From Symbiodinium natans (Eukaryota; Sar; Dinophyceae; Suessiales; Symbiodiniaceae), in NCBI GenBank assembly GCA_905221605.1, contig CAJNDS010002275.1, positions 405,001 through 469,000 of the forward strand: 64,000 nt of DNA, given 5' to 3'. A model generated the notes under the pieces. That model was given only the letters and a program-made list of their open reading frames with translations, had not been told where the DNA came from and searched no databases. Made by a program: the position numbers and the translations under genes. Positions 13,020 through 26,562 of this stretch are shown here, piece by piece. Each line of letters opens with the position of its first letter. Positions within the stretch are counted from its first letter, which is position 1.

Positions 13020-14720
13020 AGCTTTCTAAAGCCCTGCAAGCTTGCTTCCAGCATACAATCTTTTCGATCTGAACGAAACCCATGATGCCAACATTGTGTT
13101 TTGCAAATGGGGGGGTGCGCTGGCCCCCCCGCCCCCCCCCCCCCCCCCCCCCCCGCGCACCCCCCCTCCCCTGCCCCCCACGCCTGCCCCATCCCCTCCC
13201 CCCTGCGAGGCCCCCCCCCCGCGAGGCCCCCCCCCCGCCCCCACCCCCCCGCCCCCCCCTCCCCCAAACCCCCGCTTTTTGTTCCGGGCAAGCTTCAAAG
13301 CCAATGAATCGTTTTGATACCCGTGATGCGCTTGCAAACCCCCCGCCCGGTTTTTTGTTGAAGCCCCCCAGCTTCTTTATGCCGTGCACGCTGCTTCAAA
13401 GCATGCGAATCTTTTAGAAGCTCATGATGCTAGCATCGTGTTTGCGTTTGGAGAGGCCGCCAGAGCACACAAGTCATTTTGAAACCCATGATGCGAGCAT
13501 TGTGTTTGCAATTGGGCGGGGGTTGGGGGCATTTTTTGCCGGGCAAGCTTGCTTCAAAGCATACGCAACGTTTTGAAACCCATGATGCGAATCTCTTTTT
13601 GAAACGGGCTGCTTTTGCCTCAAAGCATGCGATTGTCTTTATGAGACCCATAATGTGAATATTGTGTATGCAAATGGAGGGGGGCTGCCCCCCCCAACCC
13701 AGGCAACCCCCACCCCCCGCCCCCTCCCTTGTGTTTGCCAAGCCCCCTGCAACCCACCCCCGCGTTTTTTGAAGCCGTCCAACCCCAACCCCCCCTGCCC
13801 GGTGTGTTTGAAGCCCTGCTTCAGACCATACGAATCTTTTTGAAACCCTATGATGCGAGCATCATGTTTGCAAAGGGGGGGCCGGGGAGGGGGCTGCGCC
13901 CCCCAACCGCGCCCCCCCGCTTGTTTTCACCCGTGCAGCCTTGAAACCCATCATGCGAGCAATGTTTTGCCAAACTCCTGCAAATGCGGGGGGCTGCCCC
14001 ATTTGCAAACACAATGCCATCATGGGTTTTTGAAGGACTCGTATGCTTTGAAGCAGCCCCCCCATTTGCAAACACAATGCTCGCATCGTTGTTTCAAAAA
14101 CTCGCATGCTTTTGAGGCAAGCTTGCACGGCTGAAAAAAGCCGGGGGGGGGGGGGGGGGGGGGACGCCGGTTTTTGCTGCGCCGCGCCTCCCCCCCCCCC
14201 CCCCCCCACCCTGTTTCTCCGTTTTTTTGTCGTTCAAGCTGGCTTCAAAGCAGACGAATATTTTCGAAACGGGCTGTTGTTTTTTTTTGAACTGCTCAGC
14301 TTGTTGTAGGCCGCGAGCTTGGCTCAAAGCATACGAGTCCCCCGACGGAAATTTTGTGTTTGCAAATGGGGGGTGCGCCGCCCCCCCTCCCCCCCCCGCC
14401 CGGCAACCCCCCGTTTTTGAAGCCACGCAACCCCAACCCCCCCTTCACTTTTTAAGCCTTTAAGCATCATAAGCCGTGCAAGCTGCTTCAAAGCACACGA
14501 TTTGCTTTGAAACCCATGATGCTAACATTGTGTTTGCAAATGGGGGCGGGGGGGGGGGGGGGCGCCGCCTCTCGCCAACGCCCCCGCTGTTTTTCACCGG
14601 GCAAGCTTGCTTCAAAAACATACGTGGCTGCTCCCCCCCCCAAACCCCTTTCTCAATCCGTGCAGAGCTTGCTTGAAAGCACGTGATTCTTGTTGAAAAC
14701 CATCATGCGAGCATTCTAAA
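13020..14720. repeat. Cluster of ~15 G/C-hairpin dispersed repeats
   Basis: Each unit is about 60-75 bp. It starts near GGGCAAGCTTGCTTCAAAG, continues with CATACGAAT, TTTTGAAACCCATGATG and CGAGCATTGTG, and ends TTTGCAAATGGGG. Many units run into a G-run / CTGCGC / C-run palindrome. Copies start near 13030, 13285, 13385, 13465, 13535, 13605, 13810, 13930, 14105, 14235, 14315, 14480, 14600 and 14660. At least two (about 13995-14030 and 14065-14100) are inverted. No ORF is conserved between units; Gly- or Pro-rich frames come from the homopolymers. Confidence 0.8.
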
Positions 14721-17700
14721 GGGGCCCGCGGCGGGTTGCGTAGGTTGGTTTCTGTGTCAGCCATCTTGCAACAAGATGCTGTGCTGTCTAGAGATGTCTG
14801 GACTTTTGGAAAACCAGGAATCTGCTTCCATCAGAAGGTTTAGATATCCTGACCGACTCGTTGTCACTGAGAGCTCAGAAGCATAGCCGCGAGAGTCGTT
14901 CTTGCGCTGTTCGTTGAGGTCCGCACGGTGAGTGGCGTGATGCTGAAAGCAAGAGCAGACTCCGTTTTGTGAAGTTGCACGCATTTCCTCAGGCATCTGA
15001 GGCATTGCCACGGTTATGGATGGCTAGTAATAGTAATGGGCTGCTCTAGTCAGTGTTTCGTCATTGGAGGCTCACTGCAGTCGTAGCATTCCCAGCCTGC
15101 CGGGCGTGATCCCACAACTCCGAGAATTAGCGGATGAAAAGAACGATTTTGCTTTCTGCTTCCTATCACAGCAGCCATTGCTTGCCGGAACATCCTCATC
15201 GTCTGTACTGTCAAGGCTTTCCTGCTGCAATTATCCACTTGATTTCCCCAGACTTAGAAGGACTTTGCGTAACAATTGACACAGCATCCAGGGCTAGACG
15301 CAGAGGACTTTACGCATGCAGCGTGCAGATGAAGAGTATGTGAACCTGGTGACCTGAGCAGGTACCCCGAGATTCGTGGAGTTGCTGCAAGATGTTTTTT
15401 CATGACTCATTTTCATCTGGAGGCTCTGCCACTGAAGCAGCATTTGAGCAACAATAACTGCAGAAGGGCTGTTGACAGGACGACGAAGGCGAAAGTCACT
15501 CCAAGCAGAACACCTTCGAGGCAAGACTGTTCAAATGAAGAGGGCCTGAGCCGTCTCAGTATGGATCCCTGGGTCCTTCAAGTGTCGAGGGGCGCATGAT
15601 GGAGGTTCTTGACATTTGAGACCCATAATCTTTGGTATTCCATAGACTGCGGCTCCACAAGGGAAACCCACGAACCCTGACTTTCTATCAATGCGCTTGG
15701 GATTGCAGCTCTTCTTGCTTGTAGAACTATCTTGACGTTGGAAGTGACTGTTGCCCCAGAAATCTGAATACATTATGGCAGTCGGGCTACAAACAGGCAC
15801 TTCGTACGGGGAAACGCACCTTTCTGCGCTCAAGCGCGAGACACCGACAACGCTTCAGCCATGATTGATCACGCTCCTGTCAGGCAAACTTTGTCAGCGC
15901 TATTTGCGCGCACCTCGTCGCTAGCGGCTACGAGGCGACTGAAAGAGTGCCATTTGCACCATTTGAAAGTTTGCGAACTATTCTGTTGCCGCTCGTGTTT
16001 CGTATGTATGCACTCAGGAATCACAGATAACGGTTCTCTCGCCATATTTGGGACAGGCTGGGCCGCTTTGGGCGCGGACTTGATAAACGCAGCATGCTGC
16101 TCACTCAGGTAAGACTTCTGAAGAAAAAGATCCAGCGAGATGCAGCTACGCAAGGAATAGCAGTCACTGCCGTGGACAATTTCCAGGCAAGGCAAATATG
16201 TCAGATACAGACTCGGCACATGAGTGTCACGCAATGCTGACCAAACATATTGCATCGGCACGTGACAAGGGTGAAGAGAACGACATCATTGTCATCTCAC
16301 TCGTGCGATCTAACAGGCTCTGCTGCTTTGCCAGACAAAATGATATCTTGTCCAAGAGCAAGAAGTTTGAGCGCTATTTTGCGAAAGAAGACACACAAAC
16401 TTCTTGAATATCGTCACCGGAAGCATGGAGCTGCGGTAAGCTGCAGGGCTCGGCAAATGGGCTTTCTAGCAGCTGAGCCCTCAGACGCAGCGATGACCAT
16501 GATGACCATCTCTGCTGACCTCTTGCCGACGGTCTGCTTGAGACCAGAAAATCGCAGAAGTCCGCGACATCCCAGGTTGACAATCGGATCAATGTGGCGC
16601 TTACCAGAGCACGCCACGGGATGTTCATTGTTGGAAACACAGTCGCCCCCTCAGAGGGGCCCGCATGTGGGACTGGGCCGTGGATGAGCGTCGAAATTTC
16701 GAAACGCAGATAAACACAGTGAGACACACAACTTCAGCCGGGAGAGAGAGAGGGAGAGCGTGTGAAAGAGAGAGCTTGCCATGTGAAATTTCAGAAGGGT
16801 TAAGAAGCATATGAAGCGTCAAGGCAGAAAAGTATGAGGCGCTTTTGAAATTTCAAGAGCCCTGATCTTTGTCAGAGACTTTGAATGGTAATTTTGTTTC
16901 TTTCAAAAGCCTTTTATCTTTCACCATGCTTTTCCAACTGTTCCTTCGTGAGTTCTTGTTAACAGAGAAAGACAAAAGAGAACGCACGTCAATGGCAACT
17001 GTAAGGGAGCAAAGACCCGAAATACTTAGACTACATTTAAAGGAGCCTTCGCACTAGCAAATATACAAGATGCGAGCCTGCGTGAGAGAAGCGTATGGGC
17101 CTTTCTCCCAGCCTCAAAGCATTGATCTCATAAGCTGGCCGGCCCGTGTTTGGCAGAATTGTTCATTTTGGGCTTTTATTATTACTGTTTCCTGCAACAA
17201 GCTTCATGTTTTGAAGCTACCGGGAGTTAGAGAAAAGCCTTACGAACCGTCTACGTTCTCTGGTAAAATTCTCTAAAATACCGTGCCTTCCTGGGTATTG
17301 ATTCAAGTCGACGAGAAATGTCCACATGAATGCGTGCTGAGTAAAGATAAAATGGGGTAAACACGAAGAGCAAGATACCGAGAGAGCTACATCATGCCAT
17401 CGCACGCAAGACGCCAGACAGCGTTATTCCTTCCATTGGGAATTGTACTTTCGCCTTGAACACTCGAGCCCCCTAAATCCTAAGCAGAGAGCAATGACTG
17501 CTTGGAAGAAGCTTTCGTGTGAAACTCAGAATTCTTGAATCTTCCATAAGTACCTTTCTCAAGAGATCACTTTTCGGAATGCATGTTCGATTTGTCTTGC
17601 ACACCTCAATTTAGCATAATTTGTGCTGCATCCAGATCAAGTTCTGCTGTGTTGCAGACTGATGCGAATCACTGGATCAATGTTGGATGCAACAGCTTTC

Positions 17701-20700
17701 TCAGTCACAGGTCGGTCTCACGTGATCGTGCATCTCCGCTGTTCAGGACATGTTGGAAAAGCATACCTTGTGGAGCCAGATTTTGCACGAGCTGAAGTCG
17801 GACCAGCCGGGCTCTCGGCGACAAGAATTTGTGCAGTATAGTCACCAGGCTCAAATTCAGCATATGCATAGCTTTTATCTTTCATGCTGCGCAAGCTGCG
17901 AGACACTTTGTTCAAATGAGAATGACTGCCGGGTGTCTGCCCGAACACCCTGGCATCATGTGATGCGGCGGTCCGCAGGGCTGAGGTTAAATTCTGCGGT
18001 GGGTTTTTGTCTCTTGATGGCCGAGGTGTTTGGCTGAGACACTGCCAATTCTTGACAAAGAGCAGAAGGGTCCGTTTGAAGCTGGACGCTCAAGCCGTTC
18101 GTGTGCATTGTGACAATTGCAGTTGTCAAGGCTGTGCTCTTTTTTTGGGTAAATCCCCGCAGTTCAGAATCAAGCCACAGCTCTGCGTGTTCAGCTATCA
18201 GAATATTGACATATCAGCAAATTGACAAAGAGTCCAGAATGTGCGCTCTCGGCTTGTGGGAGCCGTGCGTTTGAGCACCTACAAGTACTTACCTGCATCT
18301 CTGCTACAATGACCTTGACGCAAACTGGCATTGCGGCATCGTATTCTGCAGGTGAGATCGGCAGATGAAATTAGCGTCTTCCTGGACAACAAGGTTCACC
18401 AGTCAGGCAAGAGCCTTACATGCTTTCATGTATCGAGCCACGTAGAAATAGTTGAGATTCCAAAGCGGCTCACTGCTCTCCATTTTTGGAGCTGAGAAGC
18501 ACTACATGAACTTGCATTTACTGCGCGGCTGCCAAAATACAAACAGGGCTGTTTGACGAACCTGCGTGCGTTGACACGCAATACTCAGGTGGTGAAGGAA
18601 TGATCACGATGGATGAGTACAGAAAGTCCCAGGAAGTGACTTGAAGTGATTCTGATGGGACCATGGCTGTAAAGCAGCAAGCTTTGGATACCTCGCTTCA
18701 GGTGCGGAGAAAGAAAGGACAGTCCCGCAGTGGTCGAGGTGCTTTCCGGAACCATGCGCAACATAGTAGAAACTCATGCCGATTTGTTCCAAAAGACACG
18801 CGCAGTGATGGGCTGCCGAGGCGGGGAGTTGAAAAGATTGCAGAAGCACATAACATGTCAGGTGACCAGGGCGACCGATTCTCAGAGAGCAAGGCAGGAG
18901 TTTATGTATTGCACATTATTGCACAGCAAGATCTGGCAAGGCATTCAAGGATGCTTGATGTACCTAGATTGACGCACTTGCTACTGTAGACTCTAAACAG
19001 AGGATTGCGCAACAAAGCTCCGAGCATTTCAACAGGTTGATGCTAATTCGATGCTCCTGGTACCGCTTTAGCTCAGCTTCGATGCATCAACAAGCCTGGT
19101 CATCGGCATATACCTCCCGAATACCCCCATGAACAACTGTCAAGTTCCAAGGTTAGGGAATGTCAACAGGTCCCCAGCCCCAAGAAGCGTTTCATACGCA
19201 GGACGCGAACCAAAGAGGTGGTTCAAGGACCTGCCATTGAACTTCAAAGCCGCAACGCCTGTGAGTCTGGAAGCTGTGCAAAGTTTACGACTAACAGGTC
19301 GCTGACCCAACTTGCAGGAAGAGCCATGCAAGCCAGCAACAAGGGAACGTACGCCACCAGCTCTAGTCACTAGTCGATTAATGCTGGGATACGAAAGACT
19401 GCCGGTGTGCCAGTTGGAAAGCAGACATGACGAGCAGAAGTGCCGGCCTTGGGCATTGAAACTGGGCATACTCCGACATACGCTTTTAGTCAGATGCAAA
19501 CTGTTCGGAGATGTTCTAGGCCACCGACTCGAATGGAAGCGCGCTTCTCAACCGGACTGCTCTACTGTGCAAGTTAATGGCAAACGCTTGCGCGCTGCCT
19601 CGGCAGTGGGGCCGGCCTCACTGCAGTGTAGCGTGCGCATCGAAGGAAAACCACAGACCCATGTCGCTTGGTGCGGCGCCGCACACATCATGAGTGCAGG
19701 AGGTAGCCCACAGGCTGGACCCCCCGCGGCATCGGATTGCTCTTCCAACAGGGGTGTGGGGGGCGGGGGGTGGGGGCGATCACAAATCTCGGGGTTGTGA
19801 AGGTCTTGCAGCTTTAGGTCAGTCATGTTGCGGTCTTTGCTGCACACACATGAGGACATGCATTCCCTCTGCGCAAGCTTTCCGTTCATTGATTTGGCCA
19901 GTGTGGGCACTACTCCTCGAAGCTGAACCTCCGCTCACCCAGCCATCCACCCACTTAATGTGCTTTATTATCAATCAATCAGTCCATCGATCAATCAATC
20001 ATCAGCAGCAGCTAATTGAGAATGTCTACTTGGAAGAGTACATGTGAACACCGCCATTGCTGCTGCGCATGTCCGCTTATCGATGCAATGACAAACGTAT
20101 TGCGAAGAACAGGCATCCAAGTGGCTAAACACCCAAGTAAGAATCATCACAGCTTGACACAGAATGTGTACAACTCAACAACAAAAGGCCATGGTCGGCA
20201 ACTCAAGCAATCCACCCTATCGATGGTGTGTCGAAGGCAGCATGCTTGAAGTGCAATGTCCTGAAACCCTTATACTTATATACGTCGTCAGGAACAAAGC
20301 GTTGTCAGTAGCAAGCAGCGAGGACGAAGCGATGCAGCCTCCATCACTGCGCAGACAAGTTCAGCCTTAACCCAATCGTGGAGTAGCTACCTTGGCATAC
20401 CCACAATGATTTGTCAGCAGTGCATCTTGTGGGATATTGTTGGAGTTCCTCTTCACACATGCTGCAGGTGCTTCTGCGGATGAACCCTTTCTTTTATCAT
20501 CACAGACTGATTTCAGTTTGTCGTTTGCAACGAACCCCGTATCAGAACGCTGAGGGGGGGGGGCTAACCAGAAAACACGAGCGCCCTGATCGGACAACAT
20601 TCGGGAGCTGATCAGCAAACAAAAACATGAGACCACATGCGTACTGGCATCAATAAGCCTTGTGTGCGGACAGACCCCATGAGATCCCCATGAGCTCTGT

Positions 20701-23472
20701 TCATGCAATGTCGCAAGACATGCTCTTGCCTTAAGAACGGACGCATGACCAGATTCACCCCCCATTCATGCGACCTGACTCATCAACGGGGGGGTCGGTG
20801 GCGGGGAAGGCCTTTGACGGTTACGCATATTCTCCACTGATTTGTTTTGATTGCCGCCCAATCCCGGCCCGGCCAAGGGTGACTTTCACATTCGGGCGCG
20901 GGGATTGAGGGATGTCCTCTTCGATGCCCACGCAGCCTTCCTTGCAATGGAATGTTGCAGTACCGAAGTTTGCGTCGCTTCAAGAACCCAGATAACATGT
21001 GCGATGAGCGCCATGTTGCAAAAGTTCTTCATTCCGGGGACAGGCGGAACACAATCTGCTGCATTTTAGGGGTGCGCGATTGTTCTGCGACCTTATGCAA
21101 AGCCTGTACACTGTAGCGGCAACGACCGCAAGCTGCATGCGGTGTTGGCTTCGTGTACAAGTGATGAGCAGGTGTTCATATCGTCAACCCACTCTCTGGC
21201 ACAGCTTGCTTCAAGTCCGCAATGTAAAGCACGTCATAGATTGATCTGGATTGCACGAATGAGTCATATCAGCTTTGCTGATTATTACATGGCCTCAGCA
21301 GCGTTCTTCCTAGGTACATAGAGTTGGCAAATCTGAACATATCTCCACATCCCCAGATGCCCCATTGCTTGGCTTGCGCAATCCCCCTGCTGAAGCAAAA
21401 AGGGCTCCTGTCTTGCAAGGTGGCCACATTCAACCACCACTTAAGCAGTTCCAATACTACTTACCTCGCCCCTTTAAAGCCCCAATATATTATGCTATTA
21501 TTAGTACAATTATAACCGGGATTATTACTTTCTTATTTTCCCGGGCTTACAATAATAATAAGAACAGTGGACAAGAGAATACAATAAATGCGTTCATAAG
21601 GAGTTCATGACGCATGAAACGCATGAATTGTATGAACGAAGTTTTCCTTTGCCTGGCGGTGAAATTAGAAGAAGGATGTGAGGAAAAGGGAATGTTGGAC
21701 GTACCTTGACTGGCGGTTGAACTCAGAGAATGATTCGCGAGTACACGGTCAACCTTGGTTTTTGTTTCGTTCACTGTGTTCATACGTTTCATGCGTCTGT
21801 TCATGTCACTCACGCCCTTATAAACGTATCAACCACAGCTCTCTTCACCTTGTGCACTTTCCTCATTCTCATCACGGCTTTTCCCGCACACTTCTGTTAA
21901 TAGCGGAGCGAGCGAAGTGAGTGTGTGAACGCGTGATTGAATGATACAAGTGAACACATGAACGAAGTGAACGAACAACTGAACACTGAGACCTCAATCA
22001 GATGTTACCGCACGAGTGCGGGAGATGAAAAGGGCCTCTTTAAAGGACTTATTTTCTGGCCTTTTCACCCTCATTCTCTTATCCTGGCTGTTGCCTTCAC
22101 GACTCAACAGATTAACTCCTACAGACAGAGGTAAAAATGCCTTCACCTTGTCCACGCGTATTAGCATGGGTTTTTGAGACAGGCGGCTGGGGTCCCGAGG
22201 GTGGGTTCTTAGTGGCTTGGAAACAGAGGTTGGGTCTCAAGGTGTGTTCTTGAGTCTTTTTAGTGGGCTTTTGAAACAGGATTTTGGAAGAGGACATCAT
22301 TTGTAACCGCTTGAAAGAACTGGGTGAGAGAAGTGAACACCTAAACTAGACTTAAAAGCATAAAGTGAGTAAAAGGGCGCATGAATATACTTATTAGAAG
22401 CCCATGTGCATGCAGCAGTTGTGCGTGCACTAATTAATTCAGTTCTTTTTATCGCACGTTGACAATACTATTTCAGAAGCTTTTGGCACTTGACGCTTGG
22501 ATTGCCAGAGTGACAACCCCTTCATCTTAGACAAGTCAACCTCATGCATTATGCACCATCCCATATTCCAAGGTGGTCACACGCACGCACACACGCGCAG
22601 GCCATCAATTGCACAGCAAGCCACATGCGGATCAAGGCAGAATTCCCTTACAGGACCATTGACAGGGGGGGAGAACTGGGGAAAAGAAGGCCGACAGGCG
22701 ACCGCCATGCAGCAAGAGGGGCTTAATTCATTGAGGCTTTGCGTGTCGTCTGCTCTGCGATTTCGGAAAAGCCGACATTCTAGTAACTCAAAGCATCCCT
22801 CTGGATTGGGAGTAGAGCTTTGCATATGCGACGACCACGTCCCAAGGGCCTGGGTCGCAGGGCCAAACACGAAAGGCACAACAAAGTAGCAAGCAAGGGC
22901 CACCCCTCTGGACTCTTCACTTTTGCCATGTTCAGATGGATCCGTTCACAAGCGCAAGGCAATGAGTGGCCTTGAGTCCCTTGCTGACCTGCCGACTGCT
23001 TCCTATACGCTCAAGTCTTGTGATCGCGCTTGACTGGCTCAAAGCCGTGGCCCCGAACCTCATGCCAGGTCAAAGAGGACAACACCCCAATAAGAAACAA
23101 GGCCTCGGCTCCTCCGTGCAGGTTTGAAATTTTTGACATCGGTGTGTTACTCAACTACCAGCTGTGCTCAGAGCATGGTCCGTGGTTGACTAGCACACAA
23201 AGTGTTGCGCCCCCCAGAAACTTACCCCTTGGGCATACTTGGGTGTGTGTGTGTGTACAACTTGGGCGTGGCATCAAAGTTGTGCATGTGGGACATCGGC
23301 TTCGTTGTGTTAGGCAGGTGCACTGAGCTTGACCACAAAGAAGGTTCCGTGCATAATGCTCACCCGTCCATGCTGCACATGGCATCTTCCTGCAAGCAAG
23401 GATGGCCCGAACACGTCGTCTCGTGACCGCGGTGGCAAGCTTCCCCCCCCGCAAGTCATACTCAATTAGTTA
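14720..23472. other. Gene-poor stretch
   Basis: No recognisable gene, RNA gene or mobile element. Open frames of up to about 160 codons lie in several frames and on both strands without domain motifs. Small features are a GAGA tract near 16742-16755, an ATCA-rich tract near 19970-20010 and repeated CATGAACG-like words near 21600-21990. Isolated short exons would be hard to see. Confidence 0.45.
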
Positions 23473-23821
23473 GAGGCAGTCCAACCCCAACGGATCGAGC
23501 CTTCCATCAATCTTTCCACCTGTTTTACGCACCAGATGCACATTCGGGAAGGGTTGACGTTGCTTACCCCCCAGAGGTCGTCACAATCAGTTCGTGAGAG
23601 GCAGTCGAACCCGAACGTTTCGAGCCTCCAATCAAGCTTTCCACCTGTTTTACGCACTAGATACACATTCGGGAAGGGTTGACGTTGCTTACCCCCCAGA
23701 GGTCGTCACAATCAGTTCGTGAGAGGCAGTCGAACCCGAACGTTTCGAGCCTTCAATCAATGTTTCCACCTGTCTTACACACCAGATGCACATTCGGGAA
23801 GGGTTGACATTGTGAGAAACC
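23473..23821 (+). repeat. 125-bp tandem repeat, three units
   Basis: GAGGCAGTC(C/G)AACCC begins units at 23473, 23598 and 23723. All share CACATTCGGGAAGGGTTGAC and, in the first two, TTGCTTACCCCCCAGAGGTC. Units two and three are nearly identical, so the last duplication is young. Confidence 0.9.
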
Positions 23822-26120
23822 TGATCGAATCAGCTTAGCCACACATTTGGCTAGAGGATGCTGCAGGCGTGTTGCTTGTTGCTGGTTGGTCCTCAGGCTC
23901 GGGGGATTTTCGGCATGGGAGATGAGGTCTTTCCAATTGTCCATAGGATGCTCATGATGCCTGCCCAACCCAGGCTCAATCTGAGAGACCATTGAATTTG
24001 CCGATGTCAGTTGCCAACTGTGCCTTATGCACCTGCAATGTCAAAGGGTCGCTTTGTCACTGACCTTGATTCTTCGTCGTCATACTTAGCGACACTTGCC
24101 CAAATGCTACGTCGTACAAGAACAAGGCCAGCGACGTTCACCATGAGTGCGAGCTGATACCCGGAAAGCCAGAGCAGGCGGATGCAGCAGTTGTTAATCA
24201 GAGTCCGCATGACGGCGATGACATGTTTCGTTGATTCCTTGTCTTCTGCTGGGGCACACCGCCAGGATGATGAAGCCGCAAAGAAGAATAAGAAGAAAAA
24301 ACAAAAGCCGAAGCAGGCTCACCAAGCGGGAGTCAAGCAGTGGATGCTGCTTCGGCTTAAGTACTGGACGTCTTTTTTTAACAAGTGCAAGCGACAGAAA
24401 CGCAGGCATGGATGGTAGATGCGGTAGTGCCTGCATCAACGTACGCAATACACGCAGCTCATCCCAGAAGTTTGCTTGGCTTCGATCTTTTGCTTGTTGT
24501 ATGGATGTGCATCAACTTGTCAGCTTGTCCTGAGATGGAGGTGCTCTTCGTGCGCGGCTGACTTGGCAAACAGCCAAGAACAAGTGACTGCACAGCCACT
24601 CTCCGAATAATGTTGCGCCTCTTGGGTGTTCCTTCAGCCTGATGCCTCTAGCCCACAAGGACTAGATGCCAGGCTGGAAACACCCGTGATGCTCGCCAGA
24701 CTGCAAAAACGGCAGGCGTGATGCTTGCATATGCTTGCCGTGCTTCAGCACAGCAGGTTGCGGGTATGACTCGCCATCATTCACGTTGATTCACGAGTGA
24801 TTGACAATCACGGTGTTCAGCCCACTGCTGCCATTCGGCTCACGCACAAGCACACTCATGCTTTTATGTTTTTGCACCACAAGCTTGCCAAACAAAAGTG
24901 ATCCTCGAAAGCGTCGTGGCCAGGAGTGTAAGGGGTCATGCTGACAGAAGAAGAAGAATAGCTGTCACCAATTTACGGGAATGCAGCACTCAGATCCGAG
25001 GGGGCACGAGAAACGAGTCAGCGTAGCAAACAACACAGGCACAAGTCATGCAATGGCTGGTATAAGTAATGTTTGCAGGTGCATATGTGGTGACCATCCA
25101 CAGGACCTGCTGCGGCGGAAAAACGCAAATTTGCAATATTTGCAATCATTCAGTCATTCTCATTCGAGATTCCATTTTCCCCCGACACAACCTGACATCC
25201 TGCGGGCGCGCGACACCTACTAATGTAAATGCAGGGTGGGGAGGCCAGAGGGCGCCGTCACATCAAGCACTATCCTGCGGCACGATGTAAGTTAGCTCCT
25301 TTCCAGGCCTCAGCGGTCTGTCTCAGGTTCCAGGGGCTCCACCTTGACATGAATGTGAAGCAGAAGCATCGGATGCTGATCCAAACAAATAAAATGGCTG
25401 ACGTGCGTTGAATCGGCATGCATGGTGTTTTCTCGGGAGGACAACACAACAATTCTGATCCCCAGCACGCACGGTTGCCAGGACTTTCACTTGTAATTTC
25501 CTGCGGCGTGATGTTTGACGCGAACGCTCGCAGGACTGTAATCCGGCACTATGTCTCCAACACTTTCAGGACTGCAGCATGGCTCAGACGCATGGAGGCT
25601 GTGCTGAGAATGCCACAGACCATACTGTATACTTCCTTCAATCTGCTTCTGCAGCGATTGGCTTGGTACAGTGCGACCAGTGTGGCCAGGTGCTGTGACA
25701 GTGCACTGTATAGACCGCACAGCCTTCATGCCGAGGCTAAAGCTTCTGTTCCAGCCATGGATTGCACTGATTGCGCACAACTGCAGACATTTTGCCACGC
25801 GACAGGTTTGCAATCGGCTTCCTGATATTCATCACGATGTTTCTCGTTCTCGTGGCCCTGAACAAGGATCTTACGTGTAGCGCGGTCAACATGTCACACT
25901 GTATCACACAGAGCGACCAGCATATTGGTAAATTCGAGCACCTGTTGGAGTACCTGTGTCACATGCCTCATGGTTCTCGATCGTCACATGTTGTCATGTT
26001 CAGGAGTCAGGAACACCCCGGCAAAACCTTCAAGATGTTCTATAACTTCATACCCACAAGCTGTACAAGCCCTAACCGCAATGAATCCAACCACAACACG
26101 CACGGCGAAATGCTACATAG
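23822..26120. other. Gene-poor stretch
   Basis: No gene recognised. A lysine-rich frame at 24230-24418 (KKNKKKKQKPKQ) and a 135-codon frame at 25418-25825 are open, but neither has a domain or splice context that I can support. Confidence 0.4.
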
Positions 26121-26411
26121 ATGTCGCCCCCTAGTACGTTTGTAATTAGGCCGTCTTCTGGGGTTCCTCGGGATCTGAATGCTCAAGATGCTCGCAGTTT
26201 GGTGGCCTCGCTTGATGCTGTTCAGCAAGCTTTTGGCATCAGCGCCACAGGAGGTTTAATATTTTCCTGACTAGACGCGCACATCTGTGCTGACTTGCCT
26301 TTGTCCCGGCAGGTTGCGGAGCACTTGAAGCTAAGGTCCGGTTGGGACATGCATCCGTTTCACGTGCAGACTTAGCCGAGGGCGTCCTCACTCAAAAACT
26401 TCTTCTTTTAC
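26121..26411 (+). CDS. 5' end of an unidentified spliced gene (two exons)
   Basis: An in-frame TAG lies directly before ATG at 26121, and its AG could serve as a trans-splice acceptor. Exon 1 (26121-26253) starts MSPPSTFVIRPSS and continues through RDLNAQDARSL. A 59-nt intron (26254-26312) has GT at its start, a pyrimidine stretch and CCGGCAG at its end. Removing it keeps the frame open in phase 1 into exon 2 (26313-26411), which contains GALEAKVRLGHASVSRADL and stops at a consensus GTATGT donor at 26412. The following intron begins with a dispersed repeat (26416-26562). I do not recognise the protein, and later exons are not placed. Confidence 0.45.
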
Positions 26412-26415
26412 GTAT

Positions 26416-26562
26416 GTCTCTTTTGAATTCTGAATGTTCTGCAAATATCTGCAACAAGATTGTGAGGTGCAAATATCTCTATCACCGTCCTTCCTGCTTC
26501 TCAACAGCACAGCCTGCAGAGCCATGCCAATGTGTCCAAAGTGTCTCGAAACGCTCATAGTG
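26416..26562 (+). repeat. Dispersed repeat copy A
   Basis: Matches 33575-33722 along its length, sharing ATCTGCAACAAGATTGTGA, TTCTCAACAGCACAGCC and TGCAGAGCCA. It starts four bases after the GTATGT donor of the gene at 26121, so it appears to be intronic. Confidence 0.75.

Noticed and set aside
12667-13389. 240-codon minus frame rich in Gly and Phe/Pro
   Set aside because: It crosses the GGAA repeat and the poly-C hairpin units; no domain.
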